Positions 1-7,285 of a stretch of 43,644 bases of DNA are shown here, piece by piece. The translations under genes were made by a program, and so were the position numbers. This stretch comes from Frankia canadensis. GTDB taxonomy: Bacteria; Actinomycetota; Actinomycetes; Frankiales; Frankiaceae. The stretch is taken from positions 1-43,644 of the forward strand of contig NZ_FZMO01000257.1 in NCBI RefSeq assembly GCF_900197875.1, read 5' to 3'. The notes under the pieces were generated by a model. That model was not told the DNA's origin. It saw only the letters and a program-made list of their open reading frames with translations, and ran no database searches. Within the stretch, counting starts at the first letter, position 1; the number at the start of each line of letters is the position of its first letter.

Positions 1-1578
1 CCGCTGGCGACCCCGTCTCGGTCGCGGCGGAGGGTGGCCCCTGGCAGGGAAGGCCCCTGCGGAAGGGGCGCGCGCGGCGGCGCGGAGAAGCGCCGGGTCG
101 CACGCGGAGGCCGAAGCCGGGGGGGGCGGGGAGACAGCGCCGGGTATCGGGGGCGTGCCGACGGCCGCAGACCCGGCCCGGTGGCGGCCGCGCGCACGAC
201 GCGCGGTGGGATTCAACAGCTCGGTCAGCTCGTCGGGCACGAAGACCACCGCCCGGACGCCGCCGTAGACCGACTCGCTGAGATCGACCCGTAGCCCGTG
301 CCGGCGCACGTACTCGCCGACCACCGCCAGGCCGGTCTGCGGCGTCTGGCCGAGATCCGCCACCCGCACGGGCCGGCGCCCTGAGGCGATCTCCCGCGCC
401 TGGTTCAGGCGGAACTCCTCCATGCCCACGCCACCGTCGTCGATCTCGTAGACCACTCCACGCTGCACCGACCGGATCGCGACCAGCACCTCGCTCGTCG
501 ACGGCGAGGACTGCGCCGCGTTGGCCAACAGCTCGGCGATGACGCTGATGATCGGTTCGGCGGCGTGCGCGACAACCGCGATGTCCGGGTCGCCGGATGC
601 GTGCACCCGCTGATAGGCGATGATCCGTGAGGCGGCCGCGGTCACGATGTCGGCCACGGCCACTGGCTCCTGCCACTGCTGGCCCGGCGACTCGCCGCAC
701 AGCACCGCGAGGTTCTGCGCGTACCGGGCCTGCTGCGCGGCCGCATGGTCCACGCGGTAGCCGCTCTCGAGCACATCCGGTGTCGTCGGATGCGCCAGCA
801 CCATGGCCGTGGCTTCTTCCTGCACCCGGTGGGACACGGCCTGCACGTTGCGCGCGAGCCCGACCGTCGCGGCCCGCAGGGCCTCCTCGCGGTCCCGGAA
901 ACGATCGTGGACCTGCTCCACCAGCTTCGCGACGACCGCGCCGATCCCGTCCAGCACCCCGACGACCGCCTCGTCACCGGCGGCGTCCGGCAGTGCGGGA
1001 ACCAGATCACCGGCCGCCAGAGCGGGTAGCTGGTGATCTATGACGAATCGCGCACCCTCCTCCCAGGCGACGATCCGTCGTTCCACGGATCGCAGCGCGT
1101 CCCGTGCCTGTCGCAGTGCGTCGCGCAGCTCGACGACCTGGCCGACGATGCCGTCGTAGCGGGCCACGATGTCGGCGTCGCCGTCGAGGACCGCCGGCAA
1201 CGCGGGCGTAAGGGTGCCCTCGATCAACGCGGGGAGCGCCTCGTGGGAGATGAACGCCAACGCCTGCTCGGCGACCTGCAGCCGCTTCCCCAGCTGACCG
1301 ATGGTCTCGGCCTGCTCGGCGACGCGCTGATCTCGTCGCGCGAGGTCCGCGGTCAGTCCCTCGGTCCGCTCCTGGAGGCGCCCGAGCTGCAGCTGAGACT
1401 CCACCAGCTGGGTGTCCCGTTGGGCCAGCTGCGCACGAAGCTGATCGGCGTGGCCGCGGGCGGCGGCCACCTCCGCGGTCTCCTTCCCGTGCCGGTCGGC
1501 GAGACGGGCCGCCAACCCGGCGAGGTACCGCCCGGACATCGACGCGCGGGGCGTCGCTGGCGATGAGGGGTCAGTCAT
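1..1578 (-). CDS. sensor-kinase-like ATP-binding protein (C-terminus cut by window edge)
   Basis: The reverse frame stays open from an ATG at 1578 (preceded by AGGTG) to base 1, giving 526 residues without a stop, so the 3' end lies outside the window. Residues about 30-100 are rich in Q, E, R and L and look like a coiled coil. A GHKL/HATPase_c domain follows at about 340-465: N-box ELLANAAQ near residue 350, G1 box DDGGVGM, and a G2-like TGLAVVGEYV. The tail is Pro/Ala/Arg-rich and low in complexity. No membrane segment and no clear H-box are visible. The layout resembles the cytoplasmic ATP-binding sensor proteins of actinomycetes (nitrate-sensor-like or Cvn-type), but phosphotransfer is not proven by the sequence. 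Confidence 0.8.
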   Translation of the reverse strand, partial: MTDPSSPATPRASMSGRYLAGLAARLADRHGKETAEVAAARGHADQLRAQLAQRDTQLVESQLQLGRLQERTEGLTADLARRDQRVAEQAETIGQLGKRLQVAEQALAFISHEALPALIEGTLTPALPAVLDGDADIVARYDGIVGQVVELRDALRQARDALRSVERRIVAWEEGARFVIDHQLPALAAGDLVPALPDAAGDEAVVGVLDGIGAVVAKLVEQVHDRFRDREEALRAATVGLARNVQAVSHRVQEEATAMVLAHPTTPDVLESGYRVDHAAAQQARYAQNLAVLCGESPGQQWQEPVAVADIVTAAASRIIAYQRVHASGDPDIAVVAHAAEPIISVIAELLANAAQSSPSTSEVLVAIRSVQRGVVYEIDDGGVGMEEFRLNQAREIASGRRPVRVADLGQTPQTGLAVVGEYVRRHGLRVDLSESVYGGVRAVVFVPDELTELLNPTARRARGRHRAGSAAVGTPPIPGAVSPPPPASASACDPALLRAAARAPSAGAFPARGHPPPRPRRGRQR

Positions 1579-1679
1579 GATCACCTGATAACAGTCGGGT
1601 ACGGGACAGCGACCGGCGGCTGGCCCGCCAGAACGGCTGGGGCCACCACGGGCTGACCCACGAACCATCGGCCGAATCA

Positions 1680-2120
1680 TCACTTTTTGTAAACGCTCAG
1701 GCTTTGTAAACAGTGGGCGGAGTATGTCGTAGAAGGCTGCTCCGAATCGTAGCTGAGAGGCTGACAAGATGAAACCGGGACCCGTCGGCTCGCGTCCTGA
1801 AGCGGCGATACAGCGGGTATGCCTGCGGGTGTGGCGACCTGGTTCGGGAGGTGGATCGCGTCCCGCGCCGCACACGGCAGGCACTTCGACGCCAGCGTGG
1901 CCCCACACGGCGCCGGAATGATCGTCGTCTCACCGGTGTCGAGGTCGACCCGGCGCAGCGCCACCGGCCGGATGCACGCGCCCTCCTCGACCGCGACCGC
2001 CTCTACGACGTGGCGAGCCAGGGGCTGACGCATCCGGGCCAGCCGTGAACCAGGCCGAGACTCCTCGGCGCCAGAATGGGCCGGGCCGAGGTCGGCGCCG
2101 TCCTGGTCCACGGGGCTCAC
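1680..2120 (-). pseudogene. RepSA-like replication initiator, N-terminal fragment
   Basis: From a GTG at 2120 the reverse frame reads an N-terminal extension, then (from 2033) MRQPLARHVVEAV, GACIRPVALRRVDLDTGE and PCGATLASKCLPCAARDA. This PCG...C..CA pattern, with an aliphatic IRPV/LRR block before it, is what I know from the N-terminus of RepSA-type rolling-circle replication initiators of actinomycete integrative elements. Family proteins are several hundred residues long. Here the similarity stops near 1818 and the frame ends after about 45 unrelated residues, so only the zinc-knuckle-like start survives. The GTGA at 2117-2120 overlaps the stop of the FtsK-like fragment upstream, which matches the ancestral gene order. 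Confidence 0.55.
1686..1711. repeat. direct repeat of TTTGTAAAC, possible operator
   Basis: Two identical copies of TTTGTAAAC lie at 1686-1694 and 1703-1711, 17 bp apart start to start. They are AT-rich islands in GC-rich DNA, about 110 bp upstream of the kinase-like gene that starts at 1578 on the minus strand. The spacing is not far from two helical turns, so a regulator-binding site or a promoter element for that gene is possible. This is inference only. Confidence 0.3.
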
Positions 2121-2550
2121 TGGTCGCCCCGCGGGTCGCCATATTCAGTGAGGTCGGGAACCCAGCCATCCGCCCGCCTGCCAGTGCTGGGACGTCGGCC
2201 GCCTGCTCGGTGCCATGGCCACGCCAGCCGCCGCCGGCGCCGGACGGGCGGGTCGAGTCCCAGGACGTAGCCGAAGCCACGTTCGCGGAGGATCTCCACC
2301 AAGCGCAGCGCGCACCCCGGACCGGGAACAGGTCCCGGAACGGCAACGTCTCCTTGCGCGGGTGCTGCACCGCCGCCACCACGACCACGCCCGGCGCGCG
2401 GCCCTGGGACAGGAACAGCGGCAGCGACGCCGACAGTCGCCTATCACGGCGGTACCGCCTGTAGCCATCAGGCACCCGCCTTGATCGGCGCCCGCGCCAC
2501 TCCCGACTGGCCACCATCACTGGGCGCGATAAGAGCAGGTACACGAGGTG
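2117..2550 (-). pseudogene. FtsK/SpoIIIE-type (TraSA-like) transfer ATPase fragment
   Basis: Reverse-strand frames carry RRLSASLPLFLSQGRAPG, then VVVVAAVQHPRKETLPFRDLFP at about 2310-2436. This matches the segment after Walker B in FtsK-like Tra ATPases of pSAM2-type elements (LLSQGRAxGVxVVAAxQDPRKDxLPxRDLFPTR). The frame then shifts near 2302 and continues as LRERGFGYVLGLDPPVR, like the usual PGxGYVLLDG end, and stops at 2117. Walker A and Walker B are not recognisable, and the upstream piece LVYLLLSRPVMVASREW may derive from the membrane/N-terminal part. At least one frameshift and large deletions make this a remnant. Confidence 0.55.
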
Positions 2551-3297
2551 AGACGACCAAGCTCGCCGTGGCTGAAGGCCGCGTGGATGCTGTACGAGGT
2601 TACCTCCGGGCCAATGCAGGACATCCTCAGCGCGAGCCCGGTGTAGCAAGCCCTGCTCCCGCGCGCTCTGGTCGCCCCCAGGTACCGCCGACGCAGCCAC
2701 ACCGATTTGCCGGCGCTTCTGCCCGGAAGCCTGAGGTCGACCCATGGGCAATGACTCTGGAACGACGGCTGTTTCCTTGCTTGCACCCCTCCGGCGAGTC
2801 GGCGAATAAGCAGAGCCCGGGACGTAATTGCCGGCGACGGCGACTACAATCGGCGCCAGTCAAGAGGAGACCGGCCCTGGCACTATCACCTCGTGCACCG
2901 CCTGCGCGGCTGTACCTCCCCCGAGCCCTACTGAACCGCTGTGTTCCTCCGGGGTTAGGCGGCGATGGGGCTGACGGCACCGTGGGATATCCGTTCGCGA
3001 TCGCTCTGATCGGCCTCGTCTCGCCCTCCTGTACGTCTTCAGCAGGAAGCGCTGGCTCTGATCCGACAGACACAGGGAAGCCGGGGACCTCTGGCAGAGG
3101 CCGCTCGCGTAGCCCTCTGACCTGCCCCGACATGCTGAACAGACCGGCGGACCGTCCGTTTCAACGGCGGACGCTCGCCTGCTTTCCGCTGGTTCGCCTG
3201 CCGAGCCGCGAGGTTAGGTGGCGGAGCGTCAAGATCAAGAGCTGCGCGCTGGCTCAATGAGCTCGTCGGAGTTGCCGAAGCCTTCGTAGACAGGGAC
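2551..3297. other. non-coding or decayed sequence, no gene recognised
   Basis: Long frames cross this stretch on both strands, but none has a recognisable domain, a good ribosome-binding site or a natural residue composition. It is probably more debris of the integrative element on its left side. No tRNA gene or att-like repeat was found by eye. A small inverted repeat, CCGTT-TC-AACGG, lies near 3157-3168. Confidence 0.4.
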
Positions 3298-3329
3298 TTG
3301 ACCTTGACCCTGCGTCAGGGTTTCAGCAT
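3298..3329 (+). promoter_or_regulatory. MerR-type promoter and operator of the DrrAB-MerR operon
   Basis: A -35-like TTGACC (3298-3303) and a -10-like CAGCAT (3324-3329) are separated by 20 bp. The spacer contains the perfect inverted repeat ACCCTG-CGT-CAGGGT (3307-3321). Promoters controlled by MerR-family activators typically have a 19-20 bp spacer with the dyad inside it. The -10 ends 6 bp before the ATG at 3336, so the transcript is probably leaderless. The third gene of the operon encodes a MerR-type protein, so autoregulation is the natural inference. A second TTGACC at 3304 could be an alternative -35. Confidence 0.6.
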
Positions 3330-3335
3330 GGCGGC

Positions 3336-4292
3336 ATGACCGCTACCACCCCCGCGATCGAGGTCGCCGGACTTACCAAGTCCTACGGCGACCACGTCGT
3401 GCTGGACGGCGTAGACCTGACTGTCCCGGCGGGCACCGTCTATGCGCTCCTCGGACCCAACGGCGCCGGCAAGACGACCACCGTCAACATCCTGTCCACC
3501 CTGCTGGCCCCCGGTGACGGCGAGATCCGCGTCGCCGGCTTCGACGTACGCCGCGAGCCCGCCGGGGTGCGGGCCGCGATCGGTGTCACCGGGCAGTTCT
3601 CGGCGATCGACGAGTTGCTGACCGGCCGGGAGAACCTGCGGCTGATGGCCGACCTGGCGCACCTGGACCGGACGACGGCGACCACCGCCGTGACCGTGAT
3701 GCTGGAGCGCTTCGACCTCGTCGGCGCGGCCGACCGGCGCGCGCAGACCTACTCGGGTGGTATGAAGCGGCGCCTCGACCTGGCGATGACCCTCATCGCC
3801 CGGCCCCGACTGATCTTCCTCGACGAGCCGACGGCCGGGCTCGACCCGCGCAGCCGTCGCGACCTGTGGGCGATCGTGCGCGAGCAGGTCGCCGACGGGG
3901 TGACGGTGCTGCTGACGACGCAGTATCTCGAGGAGGCCGACCAGCTGGCCGACCGCATCGGGGTCCTCGACGGGGGGCGCCTGGTCGCCGAGGGCACGGC
4001 GGCCCAGCTGAAGCGGCGGGTGCCCGGCGGGCACGTGTCGGTGCAGTTCACCGACGCCGTGGGACTGGCCGCGGCGGCGGCGGCACACCCGGAGGCCACT
4101 TCCGACGCCGAGGCGCTCACCCTGCAGGTGCCCAGCGACGGCAGCATCGCCGGGCTGCGCCGCGTCCTCGACGGCCTCGACAACGACCGCGTCGCCGGCG
4201 TGACCGTCGAGTCCGCCGACCTCGACGACGTGTTCCTCGCGCTCACCGGCCACGCGGCCGAGGCGCCCGCCGCCAGGGAGATCCCCGCATGA
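3336..4292 (+). CDS. DrrA-family ABC transporter ATP-binding protein
   Basis: The 318-residue protein is the nucleotide-binding subunit of an ABC-2 type exporter. Visible motifs in order are Walker A GPNGAGKTT (about residue 40), Q-loop GVTGQFSAID, signature YSGGMKRRLDLAMTL, Walker B LIFLDEPTAGLDPRSRRD, and TTQYLEEADQLADRI, where a Gln stands at the H-loop position, as in daunorubicin-resistance DrrA proteins. The last about 90 residues are the DrrA-type C-terminal domain. The ATG at 3336 fits a leaderless transcript from the MerR-type promoter just upstream, and the stop overlaps the permease start (ATGA). It probably powers efflux of a hydrophobic drug or toxic metabolite; the substrate cannot be read from the sequence. 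Confidence 0.93.
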   Translation: MTATTPAIEVAGLTKSYGDHVVLDGVDLTVPAGTVYALLGPNGAGKTTTVNILSTLLAPGDGEIRVAGFDVRREPAGVRAAIGVTGQFSAIDELLTGRENLRLMADLAHLDRTTATTAVTVMLERFDLVGAADRRAQTYSGGMKRRLDLAMTLIARPRLIFLDEPTAGLDPRSRRDLWAIVREQVADGVTVLLTTQYLEEADQLADRIGVLDGGRLVAEGTAAQLKRRVPGGHVSVQFTDAVGLAAAAAAHPEATSDAEALTLQVPSDGSIAGLRRVLDGLDNDRVAGVTVESADLDDVFLALTGHAAEAPAAREIPA

Positions 4293-5083
4293 GCACCGCC
4301 TACACCGTTCATGACTCGGTGACGATGCTGCGGCGCAACCTGCTGCACATCCGTCGCTACCCCTCATTGTCGGTCATGCTGGTCGCGCAGCCGATCCTGT
4401 TCCTGCTGCTGTTCGTGTACGTGTTCGGCGGGACCATGGGCGCGGGCCTTCCGGGCCAGCATGGCGGCGGAGACCGCGGCGACTACCTGATGTTCATCAC
4501 GCCGGGCATCCTGATCATGACGGTCGCCAGCGTCGCGCTCGGCACCGCGATCTCGACCGCGAGCGACATGACCACCGGGATCATCGCCCGGTTCCGCACG
4601 ATGAACATCGCCCGGGTGTCGGTGCTCACCGGCCACGTGCTGGGCGCCGTCCTCAAGACCGCCGGCGCCGTGGTGATCGTGACAGGGTTCGCGTTCCTGC
4701 TCGGGTTCCGCTCCGACGCCGGCCCGCTCGACTGGCTCGGCGTGATCGGGCTGCTGGTCCTCATCGCGTTCTCGCTCACCTGGCTGACCGTCGGCATGGG
4801 GCTGGCGGCGGACAGTGTCGAGACGGCCAGCAACACCCCGCTGTTCCTCGTGATCCTGCCGTTCATCAGCAGCGCCTTCGTCCCGACCGACGCGATGCCG
4901 GCCGGGCTGCGCCAGTTCGCCGAGCACCAGCCGTTCACTCCGATGATCGACACGCTGCGCGCACTCGTCACAGGCGCGCGGCCGGGCTCCGACCTGTGGC
5001 TCGCGATCGGCTGGTGCGCACTGATCGCGCTGCTCGGCTACCTCTGGTCGCGTCGGCTGTTCCTGCGCGTGCCCGCGAAATAG
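4289..5083 (+). CDS. DrrB-family ABC-2 transporter permease
   Basis: The start is the ATG at 4289, overlapping the ATPase stop by 4 bases; an open frame extends further upstream but is only a shadow of the ATPase gene. The 264-residue protein has about six hydrophobic segments, the first around residues 28-48 (SVMLVAQPILFLLLFVYVFG). The ABC-2 hallmark region NTPLFLVILPFISSAFVPTD, ending in the AFVPTDAMPAGLRQFAEHQP stretch, is typical of DrrB/ABC-2 permeases. It should form the membrane channel of the exporter with the preceding ATPase. Tight translational coupling supports a fixed stoichiometry. Confidence 0.92.
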   Translation: MSTAYTVHDSVTMLRRNLLHIRRYPSLSVMLVAQPILFLLLFVYVFGGTMGAGLPGQHGGGDRGDYLMFITPGILIMTVASVALGTAISTASDMTTGIIARFRTMNIARVSVLTGHVLGAVLKTAGAVVIVTGFAFLLGFRSDAGPLDWLGVIGLLVLIAFSLTWLTVGMGLAADSVETASNTPLFLVILPFISSAFVPTDAMPAGLRQFAEHQPFTPMIDTLRALVTGARPGSDLWLAIGWCALIALLGYLWSRRLFLRVPAK

Positions 5084-5112
5084 GAGACCGACGAAAAGAG
5101 GAGACTGGCGCG

Positions 5113-5901
5113 GTGCTCACGATCAGCCAGCTGGCGTCGTTCGCCGGCGTCACCGTGCGCGCGGTGCGGCACTACCACGCCAAGGGCCTGCTGCCGGAGC
5201 CGAAGCGTGACCGTTCCGGCTATCGGCGCTACGACGCCTTCGCCGCCGTCGAGCTCATCAAGATCCGTACGCTCGCCGACGCCGGCGTCCCGCTCGCACG
5301 CGTCCACGAGCTTCTCGCCGCGAGCGAGGAGGAGTTCACCGCCGCCGTCGCCGACATCGACCGCCGCCTGCGCGCGGAGATCAGGGAGCGGCAACGGCAC
5401 CGCGAACGGATCGCGCGGCTCGCGGCCGGAGACAGCCTGGCCCTGCCTCCAGAGGCGGTGGCCTACCTCGACCGGCTGCGTAAGCTCGAATTTTCCGACC
5501 TGATGGTCGAAGGAGAGCGGGACGCCTGGATCCTGGTCGCCGCCCAGCTCCCGGAGCACATGCCGCTTTACATGAAGGCGAAGCAGCAGCAGCTCGACGA
5601 CCCGGCCACGCTCCAGCTCCTCCGCGATCTCGTCGCCGCGGCCAGCTGGGAGGCGGACGACCCGCGGGTGGCGGCTGTAGCCGACCGGCTCGTAGCGCTC
5701 TTCGAGGCCGACGCCGAGGGATGGGAGGATCATCAGGCTGAGGGACGGGGGGAGCATCAAGGGGTGATGCCCGCCGAGCTTGCGCAGCTCCTTGACGCTG
5801 TATTCCTTGACCTGGTGCCGATCGCCCGCCGGCTTCTGGACCTGCTCGAGGAGCGCGGCTGGCGCGGCTGGACCAATCTGGAGCGGATCCGTCCAACCTA
5901 G
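5113..5901 (+). CDS. MerR-family transcriptional regulator
   Basis: The start chosen is the GTG at 5113, preceded by GAGGAG; a frame extends to 4996 but overlaps the permease. The 262-residue protein begins with a winged helix: LTISQLASFAGVTVRAVRHY, then HAKGLLPEPKRDRSGYRRYD, the classic MerR HTH and wing, followed by a long dimerisation helix (about 75-120). The C-terminal 130 residues are helical and have no metal-binding cysteines, so they probably sense an organic ligand (TipA/BmrR-like logic). As the last gene of the exporter operon it most likely activates the MerR-type promoter at 3298-3329 when the exported compound is present. Confidence 0.9.
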   Translation: MLTISQLASFAGVTVRAVRHYHAKGLLPEPKRDRSGYRRYDAFAAVELIKIRTLADAGVPLARVHELLAASEEEFTAAVADIDRRLRAEIRERQRHRERIARLAAGDSLALPPEAVAYLDRLRKLEFSDLMVEGERDAWILVAAQLPEHMPLYMKAKQQQLDDPATLQLLRDLVAAASWEADDPRVAAVADRLVALFEADAEGWEDHQAEGRGEHQGVMPAELAQLLDAVFLDLVPIARRLLDLLEERGWRGWTNLERIRPT

Positions 5902-6124
5902 CGTCCAACCTGTCACGAATTCGGCGACGCCGATGCGGTGACGCCGGCAGGGTGGCGACTCCGCTTTCTGGATGAGCATTCCGCTGGTGAAGCCCCGCGC
6001 CAGGAGCCGGAAGGGTCTGGTCGGGTCGGCGTTGAAGGAGATTTCCGCCAGCTCGCCGCTGACGTCTACCGGCTCCAGAAACTGCGCTGGTAGCGGCCGG
6101 GTGGGGCGGCGTGAGGTCCGGCGG

Positions 6125-6194
6125 GTGTCTTCGATGCGTCGTGGACCTCCACGTACAGTGCTGGTAAGAGGGTGTCCAGGTCCGTGCCAGGCAT
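6125..6194 (-). pseudogene. possible transposase N-terminal remnant in a gene-free gap
   Basis: The 360-bp gap from 5902 to 6261 has no intact gene. Its reverse strand reads MPGTDLDTLLPALYVEVHD from 6194, which resembles the usual beginning of actinobacterial IS982/IS4-like transposases (DLDTLLTALYVxxDD). The similarity ends after about 22 residues, and no terminal repeats are visible. Further along, another reverse frame reads GELAEISFNADPTRPFRLLA, which I cannot place. The recognition rests on a short motif and is weak. Confidence 0.3.
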
Positions 6195-6261
6195 GATCTC
6201 GACCTTCTGGTGCGGACCCGCTGACTCCCGTCCACCGGGGCGCGCACCGCGGAAGGATTTC

Positions 6262-7257
6262 ATGCAGCCAGCAATCATCGGGCCGCACGACCCGGACGCC
6301 GACACCCTGCCCGGCGGTCAGGGCGCAGCGGTCTTACCACCGCCGACCGGTGACGGTTCCCACGCCGCGGGCGAGGACGGCTCGCCCGCACTTCCCGGGG
6401 GAGATCACCAACCGCACCTGGGGCAGCAGGAGCCGGCGACGGGGACTCCTGTCCCGGGCCCGAGATCCCGCCGGAGGGTCGTGATCGCCGTCCTGGCCGG
6501 CGCCGTCGCCGTGCTCGTAGCGGTCCCGATCATCATCTGGGTCGCGGGCGGCCACCGCGACCCGGCGCGGAACACGAACGCGGGGCCAGGCGGCTCGGGC
6601 TCCCGCGACGGGCAGCTCGGCGAAGGGCATACGCGCGACGACCTGCCAGCGTCCCCGACACTCGCCTCCGACCGGTTGAAAGGGACCCCCGAGGCCACCC
6701 TGCCCTCCACGCAGCCCACAGGCCGGACCGGGCCCGGTACCGAACCGGTCGTCGCGACGCCAGGCGAGACGACGGCGCAGGGACGGACCCAGCCGGGCGC
6801 GCCGGCAGCGCCGGTACAGACTCAGCCGGGCGGAGTGACAGCGCCGATACGGACCCAGCCGGGCGCGCCGGCACCGCCGGCTCCTGTTCCAGCCCCGTCG
6901 ACGGCCGCCAGTCCTCAATGGCCTTCGGCGGGCTATGACGTCGCGTCGGCTTCGGGCCCGTCTCCCCAGGTGCGTGGTTCTGTGACCTGGTTCAACCGGT
7001 CAGTCCGGGTGTCCGGGACCATGCAGAGCGGATCGGCCTGCACCCACACCGTCTACACGGGATATGGCTCCCCCGCCCAGCAACTGGCTCGCTACCAGAC
7101 GGCAGTGCGGTGTGGCTCGACGGCCGTCAGCGAAACGTTGGACGCGTCCGAGGTGCGGGGCGGGATCGTGACCGTGTACGTCGACCTGTATGTCGGGAAC
7201 ACGCGGGTGGGACGCGACATCTGCGTGCGGTCCACAAACCGGTGCACCAGCGGGTAA
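6262..7257 (+). CDS. membrane-anchored secreted protein with 4-Cys C-terminal domain
   Basis: The ATG at 6262 is preceded by GGAAGGA at good spacing; an upstream ATG at 6172 lacks this. The 331 residues comprise a Pro/Gly-rich cytoplasmic segment (1-70), one transmembrane helix (about 73-97, after the positive cluster RSRRR), a Pro/Thr/Gln-rich spacer (100-240) with repeats such as RTQPGAPA and VQTQPGG, and a compact extracellular domain (about 245-331). That domain has four cysteines, in SACTHT, AVRCG, RDICV and NRCTS. The gene converges on the Ser/Thr kinase at 7286, whose outer domain also has four cysteines and a similar RICI...C ending. I do not recognise the domain; a sensor or ligand-binding role is inference. 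Confidence 0.75.
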   Translation: MQPAIIGPHDPDADTLPGGQGAAVLPPPTGDGSHAAGEDGSPALPGGDHQPHLGQQEPATGTPVPGPRSRRRVVIAVLAGAVAVLVAVPIIIWVAGGHRDPARNTNAGPGGSGSRDGQLGEGHTRDDLPASPTLASDRLKGTPEATLPSTQPTGRTGPGTEPVVATPGETTAQGRTQPGAPAAPVQTQPGGVTAPIRTQPGAPAPPAPVPAPSTAASPQWPSAGYDVASASGPSPQVRGSVTWFNRSVRVSGTMQSGSACTHTVYTGYGSPAQQLARYQTAVRCGSTAVSETLDASEVRGGIVTVYVDLYVGNTRVGRDICVRSTNRCTSG

Positions 7258-7285
7258 GGGCATTCGGGTCGGGCATGCCGGGGGG

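Noticed and set aside
3100-3300. tRNA gene as the integration site of the decayed element
   Set aside because: No cloverleaf-like arms or T-loop consensus could be found by eye.
3900-3960. Gln in place of the H-loop His in the DrrA-type ATPase
   Set aside because: TTQYLEEADQLA is usual in DrrA proteins, so it is not a defect or novelty.
3866-4288. Upstream extension of the DrrB-type permease
   Set aside because: It lies out of frame inside the ATPase gene and is almost all Arg, Gly and Pro; the ATG at 4289 gives the family N-terminus.
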